A stretch of 64,000 nucleotides of DNA from Maea johnstoni (Eukaryota > Annelida > Polychaeta > Spionida > Magelonidae), in NCBI GenBank assembly GCA_963942565.1, contig OZ012687.1, positions 10,900,535 to 10,964,534 of the forward strand, in the 5' to 3' direction. Shown here piece by piece: positions 54,713 to 64,000 of this stretch. A program made the translations under genes and the position numbers. Position 1 is the first letter of the stretch; the number at the start of each line of letters is the position of its first letter. The notes under the pieces are model-generated. The model saw only the letters and a program-made list of their open reading frames with translations. It was not told the origin of the DNA and searched no databases.

Positions 54713-55331
54713 CTACTGCATACTACATAGGCCTTTTTTGGTTGGCTGTGAGGGTGAATGTGTTAAGGACAAGAAATATCACCGGTTTCTTGTTACATTG
54801 GTTGCTCAACATTTTTCAACAAAGCCGCCGATGAAGGGAGTCTTGGTCTTACTTACCGGAGGGTAATCCCACACGCCACCTCGGTTCACCAAGATCGTTT
54901 TTCAGGCAGAGAACATGTAGTGAGATCTGTAGTATGAAATACCAGCGATTTCTCATTCAAGCCACGACTTGAATAGTCTTTGTTTGGGTGAAAGCAACGG
55001 CATACCAACTGTAGAGAAAACGCTGAAATCTATATTTATAAACTTGTCTGGGTTCAAATGCGATTGAGTGAAAGGAATAAAACGGCAAAATGGGAAATGA
55101 ATAACATAATGGATGCTTTATGCCCATAAATACCTGGCTTGTGCGTCTGGAGTCCTTTACAACTAGTTAGACCCTTTAGCATGCAGGGAAATTGATATAT
55201 GATTGCTTGGATAATATTATCAGTAAGGAATGAATACAGATATTTCAATTTTTATCGTATTCATGAGTAGAATGACAGGGTGCTGTGTTCCTGAGTAGGA
55301 TACTCTGTAGCAGTGGTGAGTGAGATGGGTG
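54713..55331. other. Intron/intergenic, no gene recognised
   Basis: A good minus-strand donor word is discussed under rejected items. Nothing else. Confidence 0.4.
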
Positions 55332-55544
55332 TTAACTCTTTCAATGCTGAGTCTACTTTCGTCCAAAGCACAAGGACGCAAAGATTTTTGGAAACCATTT
55401 AAATCCTGTCATGTTGGTACTCATTGGATAGCTCTTGCTTAGAACATTCAGATGAGTACCCATTTGCCAGGGTTTCGGTCATTTTTAAGGTTTTTTGCAT
55501 CATTTTGTATTGGCCAAATAAGCCACCAGCCGCATAAGGGTTAA
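55332..55544 (+). mobile_element. Family B TTAA element, complete
   Basis: 213 bp from TTAACTCTTTCAATGCTGAG to GCCGCATAAGGGTTAA, with TTAA on both ends. Confidence 0.75.
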
Positions 55545-55664
55545 GTATGGTGCTGAAATGCTATTATTTTGCCCTCTGTGACCTGTATTCTACAGACACC
55601 CTCTGAGTAGCCCTATAGGTCCTCCCTCCCCTTTAATCATCCCTATCAAAATAAACCCAGCAAG

Positions 55665-55875
55665 AATTTCATCCATTCATCCAAGCAGCAGCGCTAAAAG
55701 GCCATTCTGCTACGGAGAATGCTTCTTTTGGGAAATATGGGAAGGAAAAATATTTAACATTTCCCAAACCTCAACTTCTTTTAGTTCAAATATTTTGTAA
55801 ATTTATACTTTACTCTGGAGTTATTTTCATCCAAAGGAAAATATTTTAGGCAAACTAACGGCCTGAATGTGTTAA
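55665..55875 (+). mobile_element. Family A TTAA element, diverged
   Basis: Body words AAGGAAAAATATTT, TTCAAATATTTTGTAAATTT and GAGTTATTTTCATCC; ends GCCTGAATGTGTTAA. The left end is eroded. The right TTAA is shared with the next copy. Confidence 0.5.
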
Positions 55876-56080
55876 CCCATACTTACTTTCAAGTTCCTTT
55901 AGAAGTTGTTGTCTGTATCTATGATACTTTTGACAATAACTGAGGAACTAAGAATCATTCTACAAATTGTTTGAAGGAAAGTTGTTGGAACTGTTCTGAT
56001 TAACTTTTCTCCATAAAATCTTTTTCCAAAAAAATGTTTTTGCCAACTTAATTTGGCTGCTATTAGCATTGATGGGTTAA
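55872..56080 (-). mobile_element. Family A TTAA element, reverse, complete
   Basis: Starts TTAACCCATACTTAC, ends TTAGCATTGATGGGTTAA, and carries TTGTTGTCTGTATCTATGAT and GATTAACTTTTCTCC. TTAA on both sides. Confidence 0.7.
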
Positions 56081-56522
56081 AGAACTAATCTGCGAATAGG
56101 CTACAGAGGGAATTCTTTTCTTTCCCCCCCCCCCCCCCCCCACACCCTACCCTCCTCTGGTTGGGGTGCATCATTACCAATACCTGTCCAGATCAAAGGT
56201 CTCGGGTATGATTGGGTATGGTGGGGTAGAGGTGGTGGGAAAATGCCCCAGTAGGATCAAGTACCCTCTGAGGGTATGAGATAAGGCTTTGATGTGGCTG
56301 AGGGTTCTGCGCCCATGTTTGGACAGTACCCACCAGGGGTGTTGAGGAGATCACTTCAGTATCAAGTAAGGGTCACAAAGACTAAACAATTGTAACTGCA
56401 GTTTTCAGGGTGGGATAGGTCATGAAAATAAAAGAACCTAATATGTGGATATCTGCTGCTGGGGTAAGAGAAATTGGGTGTTTCTCCTTGAACTAGTTTT
56501 AGAGGGACATATATTACATTTC
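56081..56522. other. Intron/intergenic with a C run
   Basis: C homopolymer near 56125. Nothing else. Confidence 0.4.
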
Positions 56523-56567
<45 letters not shown>

Positions 56568-56575
56568 GATGATGA
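56523..56575. repeat. (GAT)n microsatellite
   Basis: About 15 GAT triplets, with one GAA. Confidence 0.95.
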
Positions 56576-57089
56576 AGGAAAAGAAGAATAGCCTTTATTT
56601 AAAGTGACTTAAGGATACCCACTAGCCAAGCACACTCTACTTGTTAACTATAACTTAAATTCAAAGAATGAGAAAAGAATAAGTATCATATTGTTTCCGA
56701 AGGGCTTTTCTTACCCTTAAGTGGCCCAGTTTGCACCTGGAAGTGTGGTAAGCCTGTGGATGAGACAGTTGCGTCTGTGTGTCAAGGGGAGGGCTACGTG
56801 CTAACGGCAGATCAAAGAGAACCCTTGTTCTTGCTCAGAGCTCTAGGGTATCTCTAAGGTCAGTTGTATGTGTGTGTAGACTGGAGTGTGTATACTGTAC
56901 TACTACTGTACCCTGTGTAGCCTTGCTCATTGCACCCTGCTGGTGGGCTTACAGGGTTGCTGATAGAACCCAGAGAGGGGGACATACAATGCTCAGAGTT
57001 GACCTGATGAGACTTCACCTAAAGCAACTCTTTCCTCTCCTGAACCCTCTTCTGCCTCCTCTTTTATTACTAGCCTACAGCCACTACCA
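56576..57089. other. Intron/intergenic, no recognisable feature
   Basis: A 104-codon plus-strand frame (56779-57093) is cysteine-rich but unrecognised. Confidence 0.4.
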
Positions 57090-57129
57090 ATAGTGCTACT
57101 ATTACTACTACAACTGCTGCAGCTACTAT

Positions 57130-57207
<78 letters not shown>

Positions 57208-57241
57208 TACTATGAATACTACTACGAATACTACTACTACA

Positions 57242-57298
<57 letters not shown>

Positions 57299-57320
57299 GC
57301 TACTACTACTACTACTAATG

Positions 57321-57369
<49 letters not shown>

Positions 57370-57394
57370 AACTACTACTACTACTACTACTACA

Positions 57395-57480
<86 letters not shown>

Positions 57481-57497
57481 AACTACTACTACCACCC
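57090..57497. repeat. (CTA)n array, about 400 bp
   Basis: Long CTA/ACT runs with occasional CAA, GCT and GAA triplets. Poly-Val/Thr/Leu frames are artefacts. Confidence 0.98.
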
Positions 57498-57755
57498 CTA
57501 CCAGCACTGGCTGTGGACCTCTGTAATGAACCCTGAGCGCTGCGCCATGTTACACTGCTAACTAAGCAAGGCCGCTGCTGGCACAGGTCAAGTAGATCTC
57601 CACGGATCTCAGCCGGTGGCCAACTCTAATGACATATACAACACACGTGCTACATCAACTCAGGGATATCCACATCATGCATGCAGCGGCCAAACAGATT
57701 GCCCTCATGTAGGATCACAGTCAGCAAGTGGTATGGAGGGGGGGGGGGGAGAACG

Positions 57756-57997
57756 GTTTATCATCATCATCAGCAGCAGCAGCATCATCATCATCATCAA
57801 GATCAAGCATCATCAAATTTATCGCCACCATCTTCTTTATCATCATCATCATCGTCATCATCATCATCATCATCCTCATTAACTATCATCCTCAACATCA
57901 CTAGTAGGATTCTCATAACCATCATCACCACCATCATCAACATCATGATCACAACTGTAATGATATTCATTATCATCACGTCATTATCATTATCATT

Positions 57998-58051
<54 letters not shown>

Positions 58052-58065
58052 GTCATCATCTTATC
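57756..58065. repeat. (ATC)n-rich array
   Basis: ATC/AGC triplets, an interrupted middle, then a pure ATC run of about 70 bp. Confidence 0.95.
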
Positions 58066-58717
58066 CTTCCAATGCATATAGTCATATAAATGAGCTGCAT
58101 CTCCTCCTCATCTTTGTCATACCTGCAGAAGGGCATCATCTTCACCTGCTGTGACTCCTGTACTCTGATAAGTCTGGGAGAATGTCACATATACCTGTAA
58201 CTCACTCAAAGTCAACTCCCAATCTTTTGATAGATGACGGCTGCGCCAATCAAGCTGTCGTTTCATAATGGGTCCTATAAGAGTTAAGCCGTTGTTGGAA
58301 GTGTTGAGAATGGACAGTGGCTTAGTTGCCCCATGAGCAGTGAGAGAGTGGGTCCGGGGTGACAGTCGGAAATGGCCCCGTGAAGTATATATAGTTCTAT
58401 CAGTTGAATCTGATACTCTTACATTAGAGGGTTACAATCAGACTGCCTCTGCCGAATAAACCCCCCAGACCATGAAGGTGCATGGAGAAAGCTCTGGCGG
58501 CCACGGTATAAGCCAAGGGTCAAAAGCCACTGAACTCGGTATGAAGCCCACTAACACTTATTAAAGGGCAAATACACCATCAGGATAACTCGGACTAAAA
58601 AGTGTAGTGCTACATGGTATCTGTCAATTGCCCCACTCACAAATCCATCTTATTTGATAGGTGACATGTTTAAGCTCATTTTGAACTTAAGTCTTTGTGA
58701 TGGACTGTATTTGCCTT
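58066..58717. other. Intron/intergenic, no recognisable feature
   Basis: Nothing identified. Confidence 0.4.
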
Positions 58718-58794
58718 TTAACCATTCAGCCTCAAGGATCATGAACCCAGACTTTTCAAACCATTTATTTGTGGGAAAATAGACAAATATTTCG

Positions 58795-59345
58795 GTAAAA
58801 GTTGTCAGTTATATTATAGGAAAGACTCTTTCATCAAATATGTCTCATAGAACTTCTTCTCTAATACAGAATAAGATTTTGGTCACACCATATATCATAT
58901 ACATTACCTGTGCATTATAGTGTTAGCCTGGATAAGTCTCATTAAACTTCTTTTCTCATTCAACATAGGATTTTGTAAAATTGTTGATTATATTCTAGGA
59001 AATACTCTTGTGTTAGCCTTGTTAGCCTGGAAAAGTCTCATTGAACTTCTTCTCTTATTCAACATAGGATTTTGTAAAAAATTGTTTGTTATATTCTAGG
59101 AAATAGTCTTTCTTCAAATATGTCTCATTGAACTTCTTCTCTAATACAAAATAGGTTTTCAGTCACACCATATATCACATACATTACCTGTGCATTATAT
59201 TTTAAGAAATACTCCTCCTTCAAATACTTATGTCTCATTGAACTTCTTCTCTAATACAGAATAGGATTTCAGTCACATCATATATCATATATCACATATA
59301 TCACCTGTGCATTATAGTGTTAGGCTGGATAGGCTTTATATGTGC
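58795..59345. repeat. Degenerate tandem repeat, units of about 100-160 bp
   Basis: Four or so units share TTATATTNTAGGAAA.ACTCT, ATGTCTCATTGAACTTCTTC, TCTAATACAGAATAGGATTT and CACACCATATATCA, with unequal spacing. Confidence 0.8.
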
Positions 59346-59582
59346 ATGTAGATTAAAGGTGAGAATTTCCATTAGCATTCTTGCCAGTGGCTGTGAGACA
59401 GTGGAGGAATAAATGTTGGCAGGGTGTTGGCCGCATCATGCCAAGAAGATGATTGATTGACCAATCAGAATACCTGTAGCAGTGCGACTGCTGAATTGCC
59501 TCTGACCCGTCTAGGCATTCATGCTCCGCCAGTGACCAGGTGTCTGACCACTTTACAAAGATATGGGAACCTGAAGCACTTC

Positions 59583-59816
59583 TTAACCCTTTCAGGCTTA
59601 TTTAGAGTTCCTCTATAAATTGTCGTCTGGATCTTTGATACTTTTGGAAATAACTTTGGAATTGACAATGATTTTATAAAATATTTGAAGGAGAGTTGGA
59701 GATTATGTCTTGATTAATATTTCTCAATCAAATATTTTCTAAATTATGCTTTTGACTGCAAGATTTCATTAAAATTGTCATGCTTCCTTTGGCAACTGTG
59801 CGCAATAATGTGTTCA
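59583..59816 (-). mobile_element. Family A TTAA element, reverse
   Basis: Starts TTAACCCTTTCAGGC, shows TTGTCGTCTGGATCTTTGAT and ends GCAATAATGTGTTCA, with the right TTAA changed to TTCA. Confidence 0.65.
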
Positions 59817-60039
59817 CCGACTCATGCTTAGAGTGGCCCTTTGAAATTGTTGTCTGGAGCTGTGTTATTTTATGAAATAACTAAGCAATAAAGCATGAAT
59901 TTGCAAAATATTCGAAGGAAAATTGAAGGTTGAATTCTTATCATCATTTTTACTTCAAATATTTCCTGAAAGATGCTTTTGTAAGATAATGCTAAAATAA
60001 TGGGGCATTTTTCGCGTGCTACGAACATGAATGGCTTGA
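59813..60039 (-). mobile_element. Family A TTAA element, reverse, abutting the previous one
   Basis: Starts TTCACCGACTCATGC, shows TTGTTGTCTGGAGCTGTG and ends GAATGGCTTGA. Both former TTAA sites have decayed. Confidence 0.55.
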
Positions 60040-60459
60040 AAAGGATTTGAAGAGAGATTGTTGCCAAAGAGAAATGGCCTTCATTCGGATGTTTCTTTAT
60101 GATAATTCTTCATGATATTTCTCAAGCCATTGCGTTTAAATTAAGATATTTCAACCCATGTATGTGTGTACACAAACCCAGATAGGAGTACATGCTCCTA
60201 TCTCTTGCCGGAATCATCTTCTCATAATCTTTTCGTCTTTAAGCCAGGATCTGATTAGCCCTGCCTTTTGTTGAGTAATTCTAGTTTATACATCTTACTG
60301 TCTCTCTCAGCCCTGTCATTAGCCACCCCCCTGCAATCATAGGACTCCACCCCCTTCCCGTGTCAGCCCCCCCCCCTCTCTCTACCCCTATCTCTCAATC
60401 AGCCTTGCTGTGAACCCATCACTTATGTGCTGAGCATCCTCTGAGCCCACTAGGAGCAC
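60040..60459. other. Intron/intergenic, no recognisable feature
   Basis: Nothing identified. Confidence 0.4.
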
Positions 60460-60860
60460 CTGAGCGCACCCTGCAAACACCCTAAAAACACCATGGAAAT
60501 ACCCTGAAAGCACCCTGCAAACATTATGGAAACACCCTGAAAGTACCCTGCAAACATCATGGAAACACCCTGAAAAGACCTTGCAAACACCATGGAAACA
60601 CCCTTCCCTGGAAACACCCTGACAACTCTCATGTGGTGCTGCAAAAACCCTGCCAACACCCTAATGGCACTCTGAAAACACTCCAAGAGGCCATTGAAAA
60701 CACCCTGAAATACCCTCAGGGCACCCTTAGAACCCCCTCCGAATACACCATTAGTCCACCCTGGCTGTTATCCTGGTGTTTTTCTGAGAGGTAATCTGTA
60801 AGCACCTCCTCAGAGCACCCTAAGAATACCCTTAATTAACACCCTAAGAACACCTGAAGG
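60460..60860. repeat. Degenerate CACCCTG minisatellite
   Basis: About 20 units of roughly 18-24 bp built on ACACCCTGAAA.CACC, with CATGGAAACACCCTGAAAG recurring in the first half and more decay to the right. Confidence 0.85.
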
Positions 60861-61636
60861 AAACATTTAAAAACCGCGACTTTCAGAGGATTGTTTCTTT
60901 TGACTCATGGAGAAAGTTCACTAGTCATGCCCATATTATATTTGATTTTGCATATATCACATTTCATTTTGCCTCAGCTCTCGAGCTATGAGACCCAAGT
61001 TCTGTAATCCCTGATATCCCACATTGAGTTGTCATTTATTTTACATATATCACACATCTTTTAGCTGAAGTTTAGTACCCTGTATCCCTCATTGAGTTGT
61101 CATTCTAGCATCAACAATGTAATTCGATCTATCAATCCAGCGATCCATCCACCTCTTCTCCTATCTGTCACTCCTGATCTTCTTTGTGGGTTCCCCTCCC
61201 TCGACTCCCCTCCCACGCACCACTCTGATGTTACCCCAACCCATCAACCCCATGGCCCATTTTCTCATCAAAACAGAGACTCAATCGCTCAATCTATCTT
61301 GTTCATTTCGTCACCTTTCCTCTCCTATCAAAGCAACAATAACCGGCCACATTGTTCTCTCTTTGTTTTGGCTTTTGCGTGGTTGTTCTCGCTAAGTCGA
61401 AGATGGATCAAAGCGAACGAGGTCCCGTTTAGCCCGCTAAGAGAGGACAAAGGTCACCAAGGTCATGCCAAGGTCATGCCCAGAGCACCTGGAACAAAAA
61501 CATATGACATAAGCAATTCTTATCACAAGCTCTTTAATGGAGTCATGTTTTGGTTCCTTTTCATCACTAGTATAGCTGTTTATTGTCCCTTAATCCGAAG
61601 GCTGACTGAGGTTGTCAGTGGGATCCAGAGAGAGTG
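60861..61636. other. Intron/intergenic; nuclear-receptor-like half-site cluster
   Basis: A short ~120-bp duplication around 60955-61100 (CATATATCACA, CCCTNATATCCCNCATTGAG). A cluster of four AGGTCA-type words lies at 61444-61476. The 181-codon plus-strand frame across 61092-61637 has no recognisable domain. Confidence 0.4.
61444..61476 (+). promoter_or_regulatory. Cluster of four nuclear-receptor-type half-sites
   Basis: AGGACA, AGGTCA, AGGTCA and AGGTCA in the same orientation with spacers of 1, 3 and 5 bases. Direct repeats of AGGTCA with such spacers are the known binding sites of RXR heterodimers. Whether this one is used is unknown. Confidence 0.35.
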
Positions 61637-61937
61637 AGTCAGAGATGGGGTTTTATAAGTCCATCAAGAATTGAAATATCTAACATAAGATAAGTATCAC
61701 TGATCTTTTTTTGCCTAGCAGTAAACAGTGTAGAGTAAGTCAGTGATGGTGTCTTATAAGTCCATCAAGAATTTAAATAACAGATGTAAGATAAGTATCA
61801 CTGATCTTTTTTTGCTTAGCAGTAAACGGTGTAGAGGATAAGTCAGTGATGGGGTTTTATAAGTCCACCAAGAATTGAAATATCTAATGTAAGGAATTAC
61901 TATCACTGATCTTTTTTTGCCTTGCAGTAAACGGTGG
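61637..61937. repeat. ~105-bp tandem repeat, three units
   Basis: Units share GTCAGTGATGGGGTTTTATA, AGTCCATCAAGAATTGAAAT, TATCACTGATCTTTTTTTGC and AGCAGTAAACGGTGTAGAG. Confidence 0.95.
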
Positions 61938-62224
61938 CCTTCTAATGACCAAGTGTGTTTTACGGCTATCCCATTTCTGCTTTTTGCCTCCAACACAATG
62001 AACAATGTGTGGTTTATCTTTTTATATGGGTATTTAAGAGTAATCCTGCTGTCTGATTGCTTAAAAGGAATTAATTGTGTGGAAAAGTGTTTCCTTTCTC
62101 TGCAGGTATTGCTGTTTTGTTCATTCTGAGACTCCCCAAGCAAGTTGTTGTGCAACATTTTTTGCCTTATGATAGAAGGATATTTACTTGTAAATTTGAT
62201 GTATGCCACATATGACTGTGTCTA

Positions 62225-62770
62225 TGAAAGGGTCAATATTCTATATGGTATGATATGAATGACTTTGGCTGCTCAATCAATCAAGGGGTTTAAATTTGAC
62301 TCATAGTTTGTACATTGGTGTGGCCACTCTGAATATCAAGCAGTTAATGTGATATATGGTATGTGCATTGACATGGCTTCTTTGAGAATAAAGGGTTAAC
62401 ATCTCATATGGTAAATACCTTAGACTAGGAGTGGCTCTCCTTTGGGTATGGAGGGGTTAATGGGATATTTGACCTTTTTTGTGCCTCTGGCTACTCTTAG
62501 TATGATGAAATTAATGTGATGAATAGTGTGTGTGAAAACAAGACATTAAATGGTTAATGATCTGCTCGACAAATAGGACTGCACATTAGGCAGGAGGAGT
62601 GGTGGTTATTCAGGCATTAAGGGGTTAAAATGGTATCCATCTTTGATAACTAAGCACAGGGGGTTAATATGATAAATGGTTATGTATGAGGAGTGATACT
62701 TCTTATAGCCTAAAATAAGGGGTTAACGTGATATATGGTTTGTATGTTTGGAGCTTGTGTATGTCACCTC
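62225..62770. repeat. Degenerate ~65-bp tandem repeat
   Basis: GGGGTTAATGTGATATATGG-type words followed by TATGT and variable filler recur about eight times, strongly diverged. Confidence 0.6.
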
Positions 62771-63229
62771 AATATCTATTGTTATGCTCCTTGTAATATC
62801 AGTATGAATCTATGAAAAGAATCAGTGAAAGGAATCAACGTATGGGATCACAGCATGATATGTAATGCGACACCCTTTTCTCCGGAAACTGCTCTTTCAG
62901 CACCCCTTTTTAGATATACCCCACAGGTAGGGTAGTGCACCCGGGTATATTGTACCTGGTGTATTTGGTGCTCGATTAAGCATGAGAAAGTTGGCACAGT
63001 TTCAGGGGCAGTGCGCAACATGAATATGATAAGCTGCCTCCGTAGTAATTCACTCGTAAGCGAGTGCCAAGTATTCTGTGTGGCGCATTGTTTTGTTATC
63101 GTCATCGTGTTCTCCTGAGGTGAACTTGGGAGGGACGAGGGGTACGGGGGCGTCACATTTCTTCCGTCGTAACAACTGGAGGCACTCATGAAGAACCAGT
63201 CATCTTGTCAAACAAAATTAGGCAAAATA
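62771..63229. other. Intron/intergenic, no recognisable feature
   Basis: Minus-strand frame at 62848-63189 (113 codons) unrecognised. Confidence 0.4.
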
Positions 63230-63770
63230 GCTCTGCCGCCAAGTAGAAATGATACATACTTCCTACACCACTATCCTTATCTGAACTTGAATGAACTTAT
63301 TGTTCTTGATGTTACCCTCCCCCACCACCCCCCCTGAACTCCTCCTTACCCTCAAACTTACCCTCAGAAAGGGTACATCTGATATAACATGTGATGCCCA
63401 CTACCATTTTTATGTTTATCTAGATTAAAGGAATTAATTATTCTTTGTACTTCTCTACCCCTGCCAATCCCCCAAACTCCCCCTTACCCTTAAATTTACT
63501 CTCAGAAAGGGTACATCTGATATAGCAGGTGATGTCCACTACCGTCTCTATGTTTATCGAAACCGAAGGAGGAATTTATTGTTTTTAATGCTCCCCCTTT
63601 CCCGCCCACTCCCCAAACTCCTCCTTACCCTTAAATTTACCCTCAGAAAGGATAAATCTGAAATTAAATGATGCATACTCTCACTGCTATCCTTATCTGA
63701 ACTTGAATGAACTTATTGCTTACTGCCCCCCATCCCACCCCCTAAAGTCATCCTCACCCTTGGATTAACT
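63230..63770. repeat. ~145-bp tandem repeat, about 3.5 units
   Basis: Each unit has a C-rich block, ACTCCTCCTTACCCTTAAAT, TTACCCTCAGAAAGGGTACA, TCTGATATAACA and a TTTATC.GAA tail. The first and last parts share CTTGAATGAACTTATTG. Confidence 0.9.
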
Positions 63771-64000
63771 GTGGGGTTTACTGAGCCCACACATAAGGCC
63801 AAGAATTTGTTTTTGTTTGTTTCCTGTAACGGTCTCAAAAACGATAGGGTAGGTAGGTCGGTTAAAAAAAATTTGCATTATCTTTTTGGTCAAAAATGTT
63901 TTATGTATGTTTTACATTGATTGGGAGTTGGGAGGGTGGAAAAAACTTTAGGGTAAGGATTTTTTGAATAAAAAACTTGTTAGGGTAATGTTACAGGAAA

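Noticed and set aside
54855-54920. Minus-strand candidate exon ending at a near-perfect donor (CCG before GTAAGTAAG)
   Set aside because: Only about 67 nt, with a weak acceptor (CATACTACAG) and an unremarkable peptide. A single good donor word is expected by chance in 64 kb.
61092-61637. 181-codon plus-strand frame
   Set aside because: Composition changes along its length, it contains part of a short duplication, and no domain or signal is recognisable; likely a chance open frame.

Overview
This is a window of metazoan nuclear DNA, probably from a marine invertebrate; the species cannot be fixed from the sequence. The animal assignment rests on two spliced exons encoding the propeptide of an ADAMTS metalloprotease (a family known only from animals), intron-like spacing, GT-AG splice sites and very heavy microsatellite load. 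No prokaryotic gene organisation, rRNA, clear tRNA gene or CRISPR array is present. There is one 200-base assembly gap (10890-11089).

Layout. 1-8.8 kb: a 200-nt candidate coding exon on the minus strand (1200-1399) of an unrecognised gene, a broken coding-like stretch (2221-2630), and several nonautonomous DNA elements. These include a long-inverted-repeat element (6395-7400) and an hAT-like element that carries a second element inside it (5774-6272). 8.86-11.94 kb: a CpG-rich, promoter-like stretch with an inverted CCAAT box and a GC box, then the 5' end of the ADAMTS gene on the plus strand. The signal peptide and first propeptide part lie within 9114-9767; after a 2.0-kb intron that contains the gap, the next exon is 11793-11937. 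11.94-64 kb: no further exon was found. This part reads as long intron and/or intergenic DNA filled with microsatellites (CTA/ACT, GA, TA, ATC, TTA, CAA), minisatellites and dispersed elements.

The most informative structure is a large population of short (about 190-260 bp) elements that begin TTAA-CCC and end GGG-TTAA, as expected for nonautonomous piggyBac-like DNA transposons. Two sequence families (here called A and B) plus a 71-bp minimal hairpin are present. Members repeatedly abut each other with only one TTAA between them; one run at 34680-35693 chains four. An hAT-like element at 17651-18076 keeps an exact 8-bp target duplication. tRNA-like SINE copies and clusters of nuclear-receptor-type half-sites are also present.

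Only the ADAMTS exons can be given a function with confidence: they would encode a secreted, furin-processed zymogen whose catalytic, disintegrin and thrombospondin-repeat exons are not visible here. Two irregularities at its 5' end (an in-frame TGA just before the hydrophobic signal core, and splice phases that do not match) suggest either a base error in the assembly or a start structure not yet understood.
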